From contig NW_013654795.1 in the NCBI RefSeq assembly GCF_000499385.1, positions 1 to 20,000 of the forward strand: a stretch of 20,000 bases of DNA, in the 5' to 3' direction. Shown one piece after another: positions 1-10,800 of this stretch (positions are counted from its first letter, which is position 1; each line of letters starts with the position of its first letter). The stretch is from Eimeria necatrix (lineage: Eukaryota; Apicomplexa; Conoidasida; Eucoccidiorida; Eimeriidae). The position numbers were made by a program, and so were the translations under genes. The notes beneath the pieces are model-generated. The model worked only from the letters and a program-made list of their open reading frames with translations. It was not told where the DNA came from and did no database searches.

Positions 1-175
1 TGCAAAGTTATTCAATTAAGAAGTATTCATTTAAAATGTCAAATTAAATAAAGGAAATGCAAAGTTATTCAATTAAGAAGTATTCATTTAAAATGTCAAA
101 TTAAATAAAGGAAATGCAAAGTTATTCAATTAAGAAGTATTTATTTAAAATGTTAATTTAAAAGAAAGGAAATCC
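1..175. repeat. 57-bp AT-rich tandem repeat, three copies
   Basis: A 57-bp unit starting TGCAAAGTTATTC is repeated at 1-57, 58-114 and 115-171. The first two copies look identical. The third has several substitutions, and a decayed fourth start follows at about 175. It lies downstream of the last visible exon of the Sin3-like gene, so it is 3' flank or a further intron. The array probably continues past the left edge. No coding potential is apparent. Confidence 0.9.
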
Positions 176-295
176 AAATTTATTCAACTAAGAACGCGAA
201 TGCAAACAAATGCGGAGCCCCGGCACTTGCAACTTGCAACTCGAAGTCTTCGGAGTTGAACAAGAGAAACCAAGGACTTCCGGGCTTTTCCAGAA

Positions 296-366
296 TGAAA
301 ATTAAATAAATAAATAAAAACTGCAATTAAAATTAAATAAATAAAATAAAAACTGCAATTAAAAAG
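296..366. repeat. AT-rich duplication of about 32 bp, two copies
   Basis: Two nearly identical copies of an ATTAAATAAATAAA-type unit ending AAAACTGCAATTAAA lie head to tail at about 300-330 and 331-363. They sit just downstream of the stop codon assigned to the Sin3-like gene. The stretch 176-380 otherwise shows no convincing gene. One frame on the minus strand at about 184-300 stays open and could be a further exon, but it resembles nothing I recognise. Confidence 0.7.
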
Positions 367-380
367 CAAAAAGAGATCAA

Positions 381-3311
381 TTAAAAGGGAAAAGGCACTT
401 GTTCAGTGTTGTTTCCGAAGATCCGGCGAAAGCAAGAAAGGTGAATTTGCTTGAAGACCGAAGGCCGGACTGTGCAGAGGCGGCGCTGGTCCGCGGGAAA
501 ACGCAAAAGGGCTTTTTCAATTAAGTCCAATCTTTTCAAAGAAGATTCCAACAAAGAAATCCGCAAGTCCCATTCGTAGCGCGAGTCCGCCAAGTTCAAG
601 AGCGCCTCTTCGTGGCGGTTCATGTAGCGCGCCTGGCTCTCCGAGCTGTCCGGAAACAAAGCCCACCTGCGGGTAAAAACGAAACAAATAAAACATTTTA
701 AAACGAAAATATTATTTAAATCAAAACAAGAAAAGAAAAAACGAAAAAAGAACCAAGAGAACACCTCCACAGCCGATTCCCAAAGGCCAACAAGAAATGC
801 CCAGATCCCGCCTGTCCACTGCGGCGCGTGCAAGAACTACAAAAGGCAGTATAAATGCAACACAAAGAATCTTTTTAATGGGTTCGAATCCCCTTATTTC
901 CGCATTTAATTAAAATGGTTGTCTGGGAATGAATTCCTGATTAAAACTGCTCAAAACTGGCATTTCAGAAAATTCTCCCGCAGCATTTGCCGAACAACCT
1001 CTAAATGCGCAAGCACTTGCACATTAAAAGCGGCAATTAAAACTATTTGCTTCAACTTCTTCCAGAAAAGCAGAAAAAAAGAAAGATCGGCCGAGCGCTC
1101 ACTGCCCACCTGTCGTTCAACACTTGCCAGGCCAGCCCGTCTCTGCCGCTGCAGGCCAACGCCGGCCACTCTTCCGGCAATTTCCTGTAAGAGCCGTTTC
1201 GAGGCAAAGCGTCGTATTGCTGGCGAGTCAAAGGGGGCCTCGCGGGGCCCGCGGCTTTCTGGGCCTGGAGGACCAGCACGAGCCGCCGCAGCGCCTCCAG
1301 CCCGCGCGCGGAGGCCGCGGCCGCGGCCTCGAACGCGGAAAAGGCCTGATTGAACACAACAAACAAAAAGCAAAACTTAATTGCAAATATATTCAACAAA
1401 TGCCAGCTAAAGAGCGGCTCCCGAGCGGGTTTCGCAGGCAGGGGCCCCTCGCCGCCGCGCGGCTGCAGGGCCTGCGGCATTCAACTTTGGTGTTTCGCGC
1501 CGCTGCATTTCATTTCAGATTTTGCAAATTGAGAATATTATAAAAACAAATTTCAGCCGCTCACGTCGTCTTTGAAAAGCCTCCCTGCGTTCCAGTCGTC
1601 CAGCACTCCGTAGAGCGGCTGCAGCCACTTGTAGCTCATGAGCTGAATCATCAGCTCCTGGCTGCGAAAGCGACAGGGAGATATATTTCGAGACAACAAG
1701 TCCGCAGCAGCTGCCGCCAGAGTCTTCACTTCTTCAGAAAAACCCTTTTCTTCCTTCGCAGACAAAGAAGAACCGCAATCGGCAGAGTTTCCAGTGCCGT
1801 TCGCCAACTGCTCGCAAAAGGACAATTCAAGAAAACGACTTCACCACTTTTCGCTGTCTAACGCGCATGCATTCGAGCTGCGGAATCTTCGCAAAGAAAG
1901 GCTGCGTCCTTTTGCTTAGATATGAAAGTGCACTTCTGCATTTATTTATTAATTAATGCACTTCGGAGTGCGTATTGCAGACAGGCACAAGTGCAAGAAA
2001 GGCAAGCGCGCGAGCATATGCCTGTGAAACAGGCATATAAATATGCATTTTTCCATCAGTATAAACCCCAAAATATAAATAAGAATGCGCAAAACACAAA
2101 TACGAATGATATTGTGCTTCTTTCAATGCCGGCCACAAACATCGCGCAAACTTGAACTGGGATCCATAGCTGCCAGCGGCAGTGCCTCGCCAGTGTTACG
2201 CAGCAGCAGAAGTAGAAAAGTAATCAAATTAAATGAGTTCTAGAATTTCCCTTTTAATTTTTGGGTTCTTTTAAAGCGAAACAGGGCAAACAAACGGGGC
2301 AGAAGGGCCGTTTCAAAACCTGAAAAGTGTTGCAAGAACTCACCGCGGCAGCACTGGAGTCTGTAGTTGGCGTTTCAGTTTTGACGTGCGCAAGTCCATT
2401 GGCGTTAATTCCCAGATCGTTTTTGCTTTCTGGATTCAAATTAACAGCATTATCTGCTGAGTCGCCAGTGTGCGGGTCTGCTGCACTTGCTGCTGCGAGT
2501 TCCCGAGCCTTCTCCGGCTCCGTCTTCTGCGCGGCTTCCTCGCTTTCCTGCAGCCTGCTGGCTCCAATGTCCCGAAAGAGCCTCAGCAGCACTCCCAGTT
2601 TTTCAGTGCAGTCCGGATAGCGGGCAAGAAGAGCTGCGATTCGCTGCAGCGCGAGGGAAGAGGAAACTTCGCCTTTCGCGGCCCTGGCAATCAAGTGGTC
2701 CACTTCCAGCCGCAAAGCCACGGACTGCTTCGAAACTCCGTTCAAAAACAAGTCGCACAAGTGCCGCAGCGAGGCGCGGGAGTCCTGACAAGCTGCAACT
2801 GCAAGCAGAGCGCAGCAAACACAGCCAAAGCCGCACCCTCACCGAAGCTGCAGCAGCTGCTGCTGCTGCCACTGCAGCTGCTGCTGCTGCTGCACTGAGA
2901 ACAGCCACTAAACTGAGAGCAGCAGCAAAAGAAGCGCTGCTTCCTGCAAAGCGCCCGCTGAAGCAGCAAGGGAAGCAGCAGCAGGCCCGGCGCCGCCTCT
3001 TGCAAGAACGGGCCGACTTGCCGTTGCGCGCGGCGAGGAGCTTCACGACTTGTTCTATTTCCTTTCCAGCTTTAAAGTCTTCGCTTTTAATTGTCAAAAT
3101 GAGCCGCTTTATGTCGCCAGAGACGTGGAACCACGCGGGGAAGGCCGCGAAGGCCAAGTCCAACTCCTCGCTCAAAGCCCCAAAGGCCAGTCTTCGCGCC
3201 AGAAACATCCGCACTAAGTGCAGCACTGCAGACGCCAGGCCTCGCGCGCGCTCGGCGCAGCCGCCGGAGAGCCCCACTTGGTACGCCAGCCGGTACGCCG
3301 AGTGCACCTGC

Positions 3312-3350
<39 letters not shown>

Positions 3351-4147
3351 CGTCGCCCAGCGCGTCCAGCAGCAGCAGCAGCAGCAGCAATTGGGAAAAA
3401 GCGCAAGTGCTAGTCAGTGGAGGCGAAGGAGCAGACCTGGACGGGCTCGTCGTCGAAGGGCTTGGTGAGTTCAAGAGCCTGGTCTTTGCGAATGACTCCG
3501 TCGTTTTTCTCGATGCAGAACTGCTGCACCAAGAGCTTCCTGATGGCGCGGATGACGAGGGGGTGGCCCCTGAAGAGCAGCTGCATGCGGTGCAGCAAAA
3601 TGTCGCGGCTGCCGCGCTGCGTCTTCTGCGCCATGCAGCTCTTGAGAATGCTGTTGAAGATCGCGTACTTCTCCGGCGCCATGTTCTGAATCAGCACGCA
3701 CATCGCGGCCGCGGGGTTTCCCGCGTGAATCAAAGTCCGGTCGGGAAAGAACAAAGACATGCACAGCGACACGTCCGGCGCGTCGGGGAAGGAGTGCCCA
3801 ATCAGGAAAGCCAGTTCTTCCACCCGCAGCCGCTGCCGCTTGACCTGATCCAGCACGCGCCGCAGGCAAACCAGGCTCTGCGGGCCCCCGGCGAACCGCT
3901 TCGTCAAGTACGCCTCCAGTTCGCCCCACATCAGCTGGAAGTCCTCGCTCGTCGCTTGTTCGGGGCTCGCCGGCTGCGGGGGCCCCGGGGGCCCCGGGGG
4001 CCCCGGGGCCCCTTCCGCCCGCGCGGGAGGCGAGTCCGCTCTGCACGGCGGGGACTGCGGCGAGGCGGCCAAATCGTCGGACGGGGGAGAAACAGAAGGC
4101 AACGGCGCGCTAGGCGCAGCCTGCTTTTCCGCGGTTGGGGGGGCCAT
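381..4147 (-). CDS. Sin3-family transcriptional corepressor (PAH repeats and HDAC-interacting domain)
   Basis: Proposed exons on the minus strand: 4147-3437, 3307-3047, 2784-2344, 1807-1565, 1345-1110 and 666-381. Phases agree throughout and give 725 aa. Sin3 proteins are nuclear scaffolds that bring histone deacetylases to DNA-bound repressors through PAH domains. Residues about 77-140 (EAYLTKRF ... FFPD) and 148-212 (LLFRGHPLVIRAI) fit the PAH helix pattern. A third, weaker PAH-like unit lies at about 333-390 (LALQRIAALLARYPD). Residues from about 585 match the HDAC-interacting domain: GSYRKLPEEWP, CSGRDGLAWQVLNDRW, then NRHEEALLNLADSRYEWDL, then IHLSCFRRIFGNN. The NDRW motif is rebuilt exactly across the last intron. 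The start is the first ATG of exon 1. Exon 2's donor, exon 4's start and the true 3' end are uncertain. The protein stops early inside the domain, so further exons beyond a possible donor near 393 are likely. A Gly-Pro run is encoded near 3980-4012. Confidence 0.85.
1808..2343 (-). other. 536-nt intron of the Sin3-like gene
   Basis: The donor is a near-perfect GCG|GTGAGT at 2344/2343 and the acceptor is GAGCAG before 1807. The interior is AT-rich and shows no gene. Short open frames on both strands at about 1922-2155 have no recognisable content. Confidence 0.65.
3308..3436 (-). other. Intron of the Sin3-like gene containing CAG/CTG triplet runs
   Basis: The 129-nt intron runs from a CAG|GTCTGC donor to a GCGCAG acceptor. 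On the transcribed strand it holds two CTG runs (plus-strand CAG at 3312-3349 and 3377-3390), the larger ending at the acceptor. Reading through would add poly-Ala in one frame or poly-Leu in another, but exon 1 meets a stop at 3410. Splicing joins ...DEPVQ to VHSAYRLAYQ in phase. Confidence 0.65.
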
Positions 4148-5654
4148 CTTCTCCCTGCTGTTCAGGTTTTGCAGCCGCAAGCGCCAACCATCACCCGGCA
4201 AGTCTCGGGCCCTCAACAGCGGCAAATACGGCTGCTGTGGAGTCCCAAAGACCCGCCGCTACGCCCTTGCGCGCTCAGAGGCAAACTGGGCGCCGCTTTC
4301 GCCCCAGACAGCCGCTGGCACGACGCGACGGCGGCAGGCGACTGCTGATGAGCGATGCGGCTTCGAGGCCTCCGAATCCGCCGCCTTAACTCGACTCCTT
4401 TCAGCCTCTTAGCTCACTACAATACACGCGGCATGGTGAAAGAATGCGAAATTCGGCGCCCATTGATTTTCACGAGTCAGACGGCATCCTTCCAGATCCT
4501 CGAGCATTAGTGAGGGAAACCCGCCGTCGGGAGAAGAGCCCCAAAAATCTGCATTCCACGTGTTTACGAGACGCGAATGAGCATAAGATGCTAAAATATC
4601 GAGCTAGACGTAGAACAATGGAGAATCCTACACGGGTGTGGTGTGACCTAGCGCCGAGCCCCACCAGGAGCGCTGGGGGTGATTGAGAACCACAGCCTAC
4701 AGTAACGGAGCCAAAGGATGTAACTAAAAGCTGCTTTGGTAATTCTTTACTCGTATTTTCTGTAAGACGTGGAGATTGAGGGAATCGCCGTCCCTGGGGC
4801 AGCTAAATGTTTCTCCTGAGTCAAACGAACCGGGGAGGCCCTGTGCAAGCAAGCTGCCACGAAACTGCTCACGTACAAGCCCGTAGAATACGGGATGGTC
4901 CAAACGTTGCAAAAATTAATTGTTGAATTTTCAAAGCTTGCCGAACCAGCAGGCGAACTGCTACCGTTTGAATCAGTATTGCTCAACCAACCAAGTGGTG
5001 TGCCGACGTTATGTGAGGCTCAGGCAGGATGCGCCAACTGCACGAGCATGTGTAATATATTGGCCGTAATGTCATAGCGACGTAATCCTGAGGCGACAGA
5101 GGCCTTCAAGTATCGTTTCAGTCTAATTATGTGCTGGCTAGGCCTGTGTAGTAGAGTTAACGGCGAGTAGTTGGGAGGCAGCGCAGGTAGTGCGTAGATA
5201 AGTTAAGTTTGGAGCCTTTAGAGGAAAACATAAGTAAAGAAGTCATTAGAACATTCTTTTTCTTCAAGAAATGTCGGAATGTAGGAGACTTCCATAATCC
5301 CGACATTCTGCAAACTAACTTGACAAAGGGCAGTAGTTGGTTCTTCTGATTTCGGAACATGGGCAGTTGTTTAGTCGTGCAAGCTCATCGAAACGAACTG
5401 TTTTGGCTTATTCAGCTTACTAGCGCTTTCAAATGAATTACTGTCCGAACTGGAAAATAGAAGTGGCGATCCGATGTTGGATCATCATCACAGGACTGGC
5501 GATACAGCAGTGCGATCTCGCGTGCTCCTCAGGTGTACGTACGGTGAACCTGGATCACTCGCAAACCAGCTGACCAACGACATTCGCAAATTCTCGTATT
5601 TGGGAAAACATTTTAGCCATCTGCCTGTGGTATTCAAATATATTCCAAGTAACC
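4148..5654. promoter_or_regulatory. Divergent intergenic region between the Sin3-like and LamG genes
   Basis: About 1.5 kb separates two divergent start codons, so it should hold both promoters and 5' untranslated regions. Base composition changes here from GC-rich triplet-repeat DNA (up to about 4.4 kb) to balanced, repeat-poor DNA. Short open frames on both strands are not supported by splice sites, domain content or codon pattern. I could not identify a specific promoter element. Confidence 0.4.
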
Positions 5655-7145
5655 ATGAGGCAATTCATCCCCATCGTCTGCTTCTCCCTTCTGGGCGCCA
5701 GTGCTGAGCCCTTCAAGGCGACCAGCCCAGTTTGCGATGTTGCCGTCGAAACTGCACTGTGCCTGCACAATGCGGAGAAGATTTTGATGCCTGATGCTCG
5801 CCCATATGGTAAGAGTAGCAGCAACCTCTTGAAGCCACGCAGCATCATTCTCATTCAATTCGTTCTTTAGGCATGGAGGTTCACCTGACCTTCGACGAGT
5901 CCCGCCCTCTTGACACGAGTGGCAAAAAGAATCACGGATCCGGCGAAGTTATGGCTGCAGCTGGCATTGGCGGCGTTGGAAGCTCTGGCTTGTTCCGCAA
6001 CAACTACGTGTATGTCCCAAGCTCGGAGAGCTTCAAGTCTGCTGACTTCTCATACACCTTCTTCGTGTATCTTCTTGAGGATGCCAAGTCGAGGTTAGTA
6101 ACAATTTGGGCATTTTTCAATATGGAGGACGGAAACAAGTTTCGTGTAACAGATCCATCAACGACTTGCATGACCAGTTCTGCCCCATCATGCACAAGGG
6201 CACCATGCGTGAGGACGTTCAGGAAGCCTCCCCAGCCCTCCTTGTGAACCCTCGTGTAAGTAATCTTTGTTTCAACATTCTGCTGAGACCTTCCTGCATC
6301 GAACGCTCAACAGGATGGACGTGTCAAAGTCGTCCTTGGCACTACTGGCAGCGCAGCACGTAGGGCTCAAAAAATCAGCATAATCCAAACAGCAAAGACT
6401 ATATCAACCTTCTTCAGCTGGAAATGAGATGCAAAGCAACTCCAGACTTCGCCCTCACCAGTGGTATCACCTTGGCGGTAAGCAAGTTGAGACTACCCCT
6501 TCACATTTTTCGAGACCTATGGCCTGTCTCCGTAGTCGTACGCCATCAAAACCGGATGAGGCTCTATGTTGACGGAATCCTCGACTCTTCTCTCGTCACT
6601 GAAGGCTCCACCAAGACCAATGACCTCCCTCTTTTCGTCGGTGGTGCCCCCTACGCCGAGAACGTTTGTGACATGCCAATGCTTCTTGACGAGTTCCGCA
6701 TGTTCTCATACGTAGGTTTCACTATTCGATTTTGACAGAGAGAATAGAGACAAATGCGTTGCTTTCAGGCTGTTGGCCGTGACCACATACAAGCCGAAGC
6801 CTCCGTCGCACTAGGTGGCATTGAGCCCTCATACCTTCACATCGGTTGCACCAACTGCAAGTGAGTATAATCGTAGCTTTTGGCAATCTTGTACGGTCCT
6901 TACTCCCGACTTCAGCAAGGACGAGGCTGCTGAGTCTTGTGCTGATGGCTATCATCTATGCAGTAAGCTGACTTTGCCAGCATCACATATTGCTAAGATT
7001 CTAATCTCATTTCTCATCAGGCAAGCTAGAACTCTACAACGGTGGATTCCACGTTGCGCGGAAGCTTTCTCTCGGCACAGCACTTGTTTCCGCCGGATCC
7101 GCGACCCCAGCGAGGGGCGCCGGCCTGTGCTGCACAGATGCATAA
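5655..7145 (+). CDS. Secreted LamG/ConA-like jelly-roll protein with Cys-rich C-terminus
   Basis: Nine exons: 5655-5808, 5871-6093, 6153-6255, 6314-6359, 6418-6477, 6536-6711, 6769-6860, 6916-6962 and 7021-7145. Nearly all donors are strong (GTAAGA, GTTAGT, GTAAGT, GTGAGT, GTAAGC), and the phases give 341 aa. Residues 1-18 form a signal peptide (MRQFIPIVCFSLLGASA). There is no later membrane segment, so the product is likely secreted or stored in a secretory organelle. Residues about 54-240 form a laminin-G-like fold: an opening VHLTFDESRPLDTSG strand, QWYHL near 188-194, then RLYVDG near 204-209, and an LFVGG strand. These are the hallmark strands of LamG and pentraxin-like domains, which usually bind sugars or proteins. 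The tail has CTNC, ESCADGYHLC, ELYNGGFHVAR and a terminal LCC, suggesting a second disulfide-bonded module. I do not recognise a named family member and assign no specific function. Confidence 0.9.
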
Positions 7146-7871
7146 GCTATAACTACTCGTTGTTGAGTTTTCCAACTTTAATGTTTTTTCATGCTGCATC
7201 GCGGCTCTGTCGACATGAGCGTTTCGTAGTCCTTTGGATGTATGCTGGATCTAGTTCGAGGCATATAGCTAATCATTGTCAAGTATCCTTACATTTAAAC
7301 TTTAGCTTTGTGGCGGTAGGTTTATTTTGTCCAGCATGGTTGCAGGTCACTTAGTCGGGTGCCAGTGGCAGGAATGCAAGAGGTCACCTCTTTGAAAGTT
7401 ACACAACGACAGAGACAGGAAAATTTACTGCACCGATAAAATTCTTAGTCTTTTTTTATTGCAGGATTCTTTAATTCTTTGGCATTGCTCCTTTCTGCAC
7501 AATCCAGATCACCGCCGCGGGTGGTGGCTTCGCTCGAGCCAAATGAGCCGAAGATGCAGGCGGAGTAAAAATATCTTCATCCGGACGCAAACACCTACAG
7601 AATATAACCGTATGGCTTTTTTTGATATTTTTCTCTCTTTTATGCATAATTATTCAGGGATCATTTACTCCCAACTTCGTTTCTCTGGGGCTTGCGACAT
7701 TTGGGCCCTTGCCTTCGACTTTCTTTCAACTAAATGTTTCCCCGAATATAACCTATTTTTTTATTCAAATCACGTTCGTCAAGTCATTTACCCGGTTAGA
7801 CGTGGAACAGTTTCTGTCTTGGCCATGATTTTAAGACAGGGAAGAACAATTTCGTGTGCAGGGCATGAATC
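7146..7871 (+). other. Intergenic region between the LamG gene and the CEP131-like gene
   Basis: A 726-bp, rather AT-rich stretch with T-runs (for example near 7449-7456 and 7617-7625). Open frames here carry no recognisable domain. It should contain the 3' end of the LamG transcript and the promoter of the downstream gene. An additional 5' exon of the downstream gene cannot be excluded. Confidence 0.4.
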
Positions 7872-10800
7872 ATGACGATCAACACACCTGTATCTGCAGT
7901 GACATGTGGGGTTGGGACTGTAGGCACGTTACAAAGTACAGATCATCCGGACGTTAAGGATAGCCTTGATGCGGAGTGCCCAGCCGTGCCGTCTGAGGAT
8001 AGAATACTCGACTTTCTGACCTTTCTTGACCAAACGGCATCGAATTCCGTAGCTTGTGACGGACAAAGCCTACGACAAACGCATCCCTCTGTCGATTCGA
8101 CAAGAAATGCAAACCTGCTGTCCAGAATATCGACTCTGGAAGTCGAGCTCGAGGACAAGGAACACAACCTCAAGGCCTTACGGGAGCTTCGCGAAAGAGA
8201 GAAACTTCAGGGAGAACGGCTTCGTAGGCAGTTACAGTTACAGCTGCAGGAAGAATTGACGAGGACCACTGTAGGCAGTTAGAAATTTTGCCCCTTCGCT
8301 TTCCAGTAGAATAGTGTTGCGTTGCGGATGATCTTGCAAGACGAATTGGCTGTCCCATTCAGCCCAAAATAAACCCGTAGTAGCAAAGAACGGTACGACA
8401 CAACTCGTTAGTCTTTGAAAAGGGTGGCGATTAGCGCACCGGAAGATCCCGATGGTGGTCTCCGCAGGAAAAGTACGAGCGACAGTCCGCAAGGCAACAG
8501 GAATTGTTGTGTCAGTTACAGGATGAAAAGAAAGAGATGGCTTCTCGCTACCAACGTCTCGCGGATGAGATGCGCGAGCTTGAGAGAAGATTTAGCGCTA
8601 AAACTGCGGAACTGCACAAACAGTATGGAAAGGAACTGGAGCGTCAAAGGAAAGCTTTTCTCTCTGGTGAAAAGGTGAGCCCGCCTTCGGTGGAACTCCT
8701 TCTCCTGTCTAAGTGGCATCTGTGGTGGCCCGTCACGGACTTCGCTTCACGCGAAAGCTGATGCGCTTGTTGGGCAAATGGCTTTTCGGAAAACTTCAGG
8801 CCCGCCGGGACGCGTGGGAGCGCGACCGGGCTCAGGAGATAAAAGAAATAACAATAAAGGGTCTGGAGCCTGAAATTCAGAGGCTGCTGGACAAGCACAG
8901 AAATGAGAAGCGCTGTCTAGAGGAGAAGCTGAAGAAAGTAGCGAACGATGTGCGTCGCGTCAACTCTGCACTGGGTCTTCGTCTCACAGCAGCGCATTTG
9001 AAATGTTCACATTTTCTCCCACTTCGACTGAAAAGCGAACAAACCCTATTTTCTGACACTACTGCTTTTGAAACGCCTCAGATGAAAAGCCAGCTGGAAC
9101 AAGAGCTGGCCTCGCAGAAGGCACTAGCGGCGAGGCAGATGGAAGAGGCGTTCGAGGCCGAGCGAAGCCAACACAGGCAGGAAGTCCGGGAGATGCAAGA
9201 ACGCTTCGAGGCCGAAGTGAGAGGCAGAGGACTTTGAAAAGGAGCCATAGTGCGGAAATTAGCGCTAAAAAGGCGTTTTTTATTATTTAGTTCGTCCAGC
9301 TGCCCTTTCTTTGGTGCAACGGACATGCTCGCTGTGTCGCTGCGTAGATGTGTGACGCAAACGCAGATGAGGAGAGAAAAAGAACTTTTAATGGCAAAGC
9401 ATCGAGAAGAAGCAGCCAAGTGGGAGTCGGAGATAAAAGACGGCAAGAAGTCTCTTCAGGGCGAAATCACGTGGGTCGTGAATTTCGTCTTTCCCCTTGA
9501 AAGCTGCACTTGCAGCAAGAGGCACTGAAGACAGCGTTGTTTACGCGACTAAAAGGAACAAATTGAGGACTTCAAACTGTTTTTGACTCCACTTTGAGCT
9601 CAGAAAAGCGCGAGAAGAGGAGCAGCAGCGCTGCAAGGAGGTGGCGAACCAGTTCGTGGCGGAAATGGAACGCCTGCGGCAAAGCCACGCAGCCGAAGTT
9701 CGGCAGGCGGAGGATTCTGCAAAGGCGAAAGAAAAGGAACTTGTGGCTAAAATGGAAGTCGCCAAAGCTGCAGCCATCAAAGAGGCGGTGGAAACGGCGA
9801 AAAAAGAAATGGAGGCGGACTGCCACAAGTGAGTCACGTGCAGAAACAAGAGCGAAAACGCCTGCAGTCCGAGTGCAGAGCAGCAGCCTAGCCAGAGATC
9901 AGGGTTTGAACGAAAAGACCAAAACACTGACATGTGCGGGAAAAGAAACAAAGTTGTATTTAATTTGTTTGCATTGTCTTGGATTTGCGACTTGAAGCGG
10001 CCGCTGAGCTTTCAGCTGCCGCGGGGAGTTCCTCAAACCCGTTTCTGTGTTTGCGATTTGGGGGCGAAGACGCGCTGAAACGAACAAATGGCTTTATTTT
10101 GTTTTATTTGATCAAATAGGAAAATCGAACATTTGTTGGAGCGGCTGAGTGAAGAGCAAGTGGAGGCGCAGAGCCGCCTGGAAGGCCAGTGCAGCGAAGC
10201 CCTCGCTGCAGCTCAGGCCAATTTCGAGAAGACCAAAAGCGAATTGGCCAGCGAAAAAGAGAAGTTGGAAGCAGAATTAAAAGTACGCCAACGGGCAGCC
10301 GCAAGAGCCTCGCAAGTTTCCTTTTATCTTTCAAGTTGAGTTTCCGTGGCCTAGATCAAGTGCAGTTCAGTCTTGAACGGAAAGCACTTAGGCGCAGCTG
10401 CAGCTGCTTCTGAACATGCAAGAACTCGCGACTTAGCGCATTTACTTGGCCTTGTGTTGGAGGCAAAGACTATTTTAATAGAACTGTAGTGAGCAGTTTT
10501 AAAACTGAGACAAAAGAGGCTGTGGCGGGCACTTTTTCAAGACTGCGGCGAAAGCTGCACTCGCAGTTTCTGGCTGCGTGCGCGTGAAGGCTGCAAACGA
10601 AAAACGCCTGAGTCTGGAGATTTATATTTCGCGCTTGGAAACTGAGGCGGAACTGAAAGACAAAATGCAAAAGGAGCTGCAGACTGCACTCGACGAAGTC
10701 AGCGGCAAGGCGCAGGTGAGGCTTCTGGAAGCCACAGAGAAGCTGAAACACAAGAGAGCCTTTCAAATGGTGCTTCTGCTGCTCGAGCAGCTTAAGTTGC

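Noticed and set aside
875..905. A tRNA gene suggested by GGGTTCGAATCCCC
   Set aside because: Only a T-arm/B-box-like segment is present. I find no A-box, anticodon arm or acceptor stem around it. It lies in an intron of the Sin3-like gene.
2487..3413. A long plus-strand frame across the Sin3-like gene
   Set aside because: It is composition-driven (Ala, Ser and Arg from triplet runs) and opposite to exons with PAH-like content.
4444..5360. Several 60-80 aa open frames between the divergent genes
   Set aside because: No signal peptide, domain, splice context or repeat-independent coding signal was visible.
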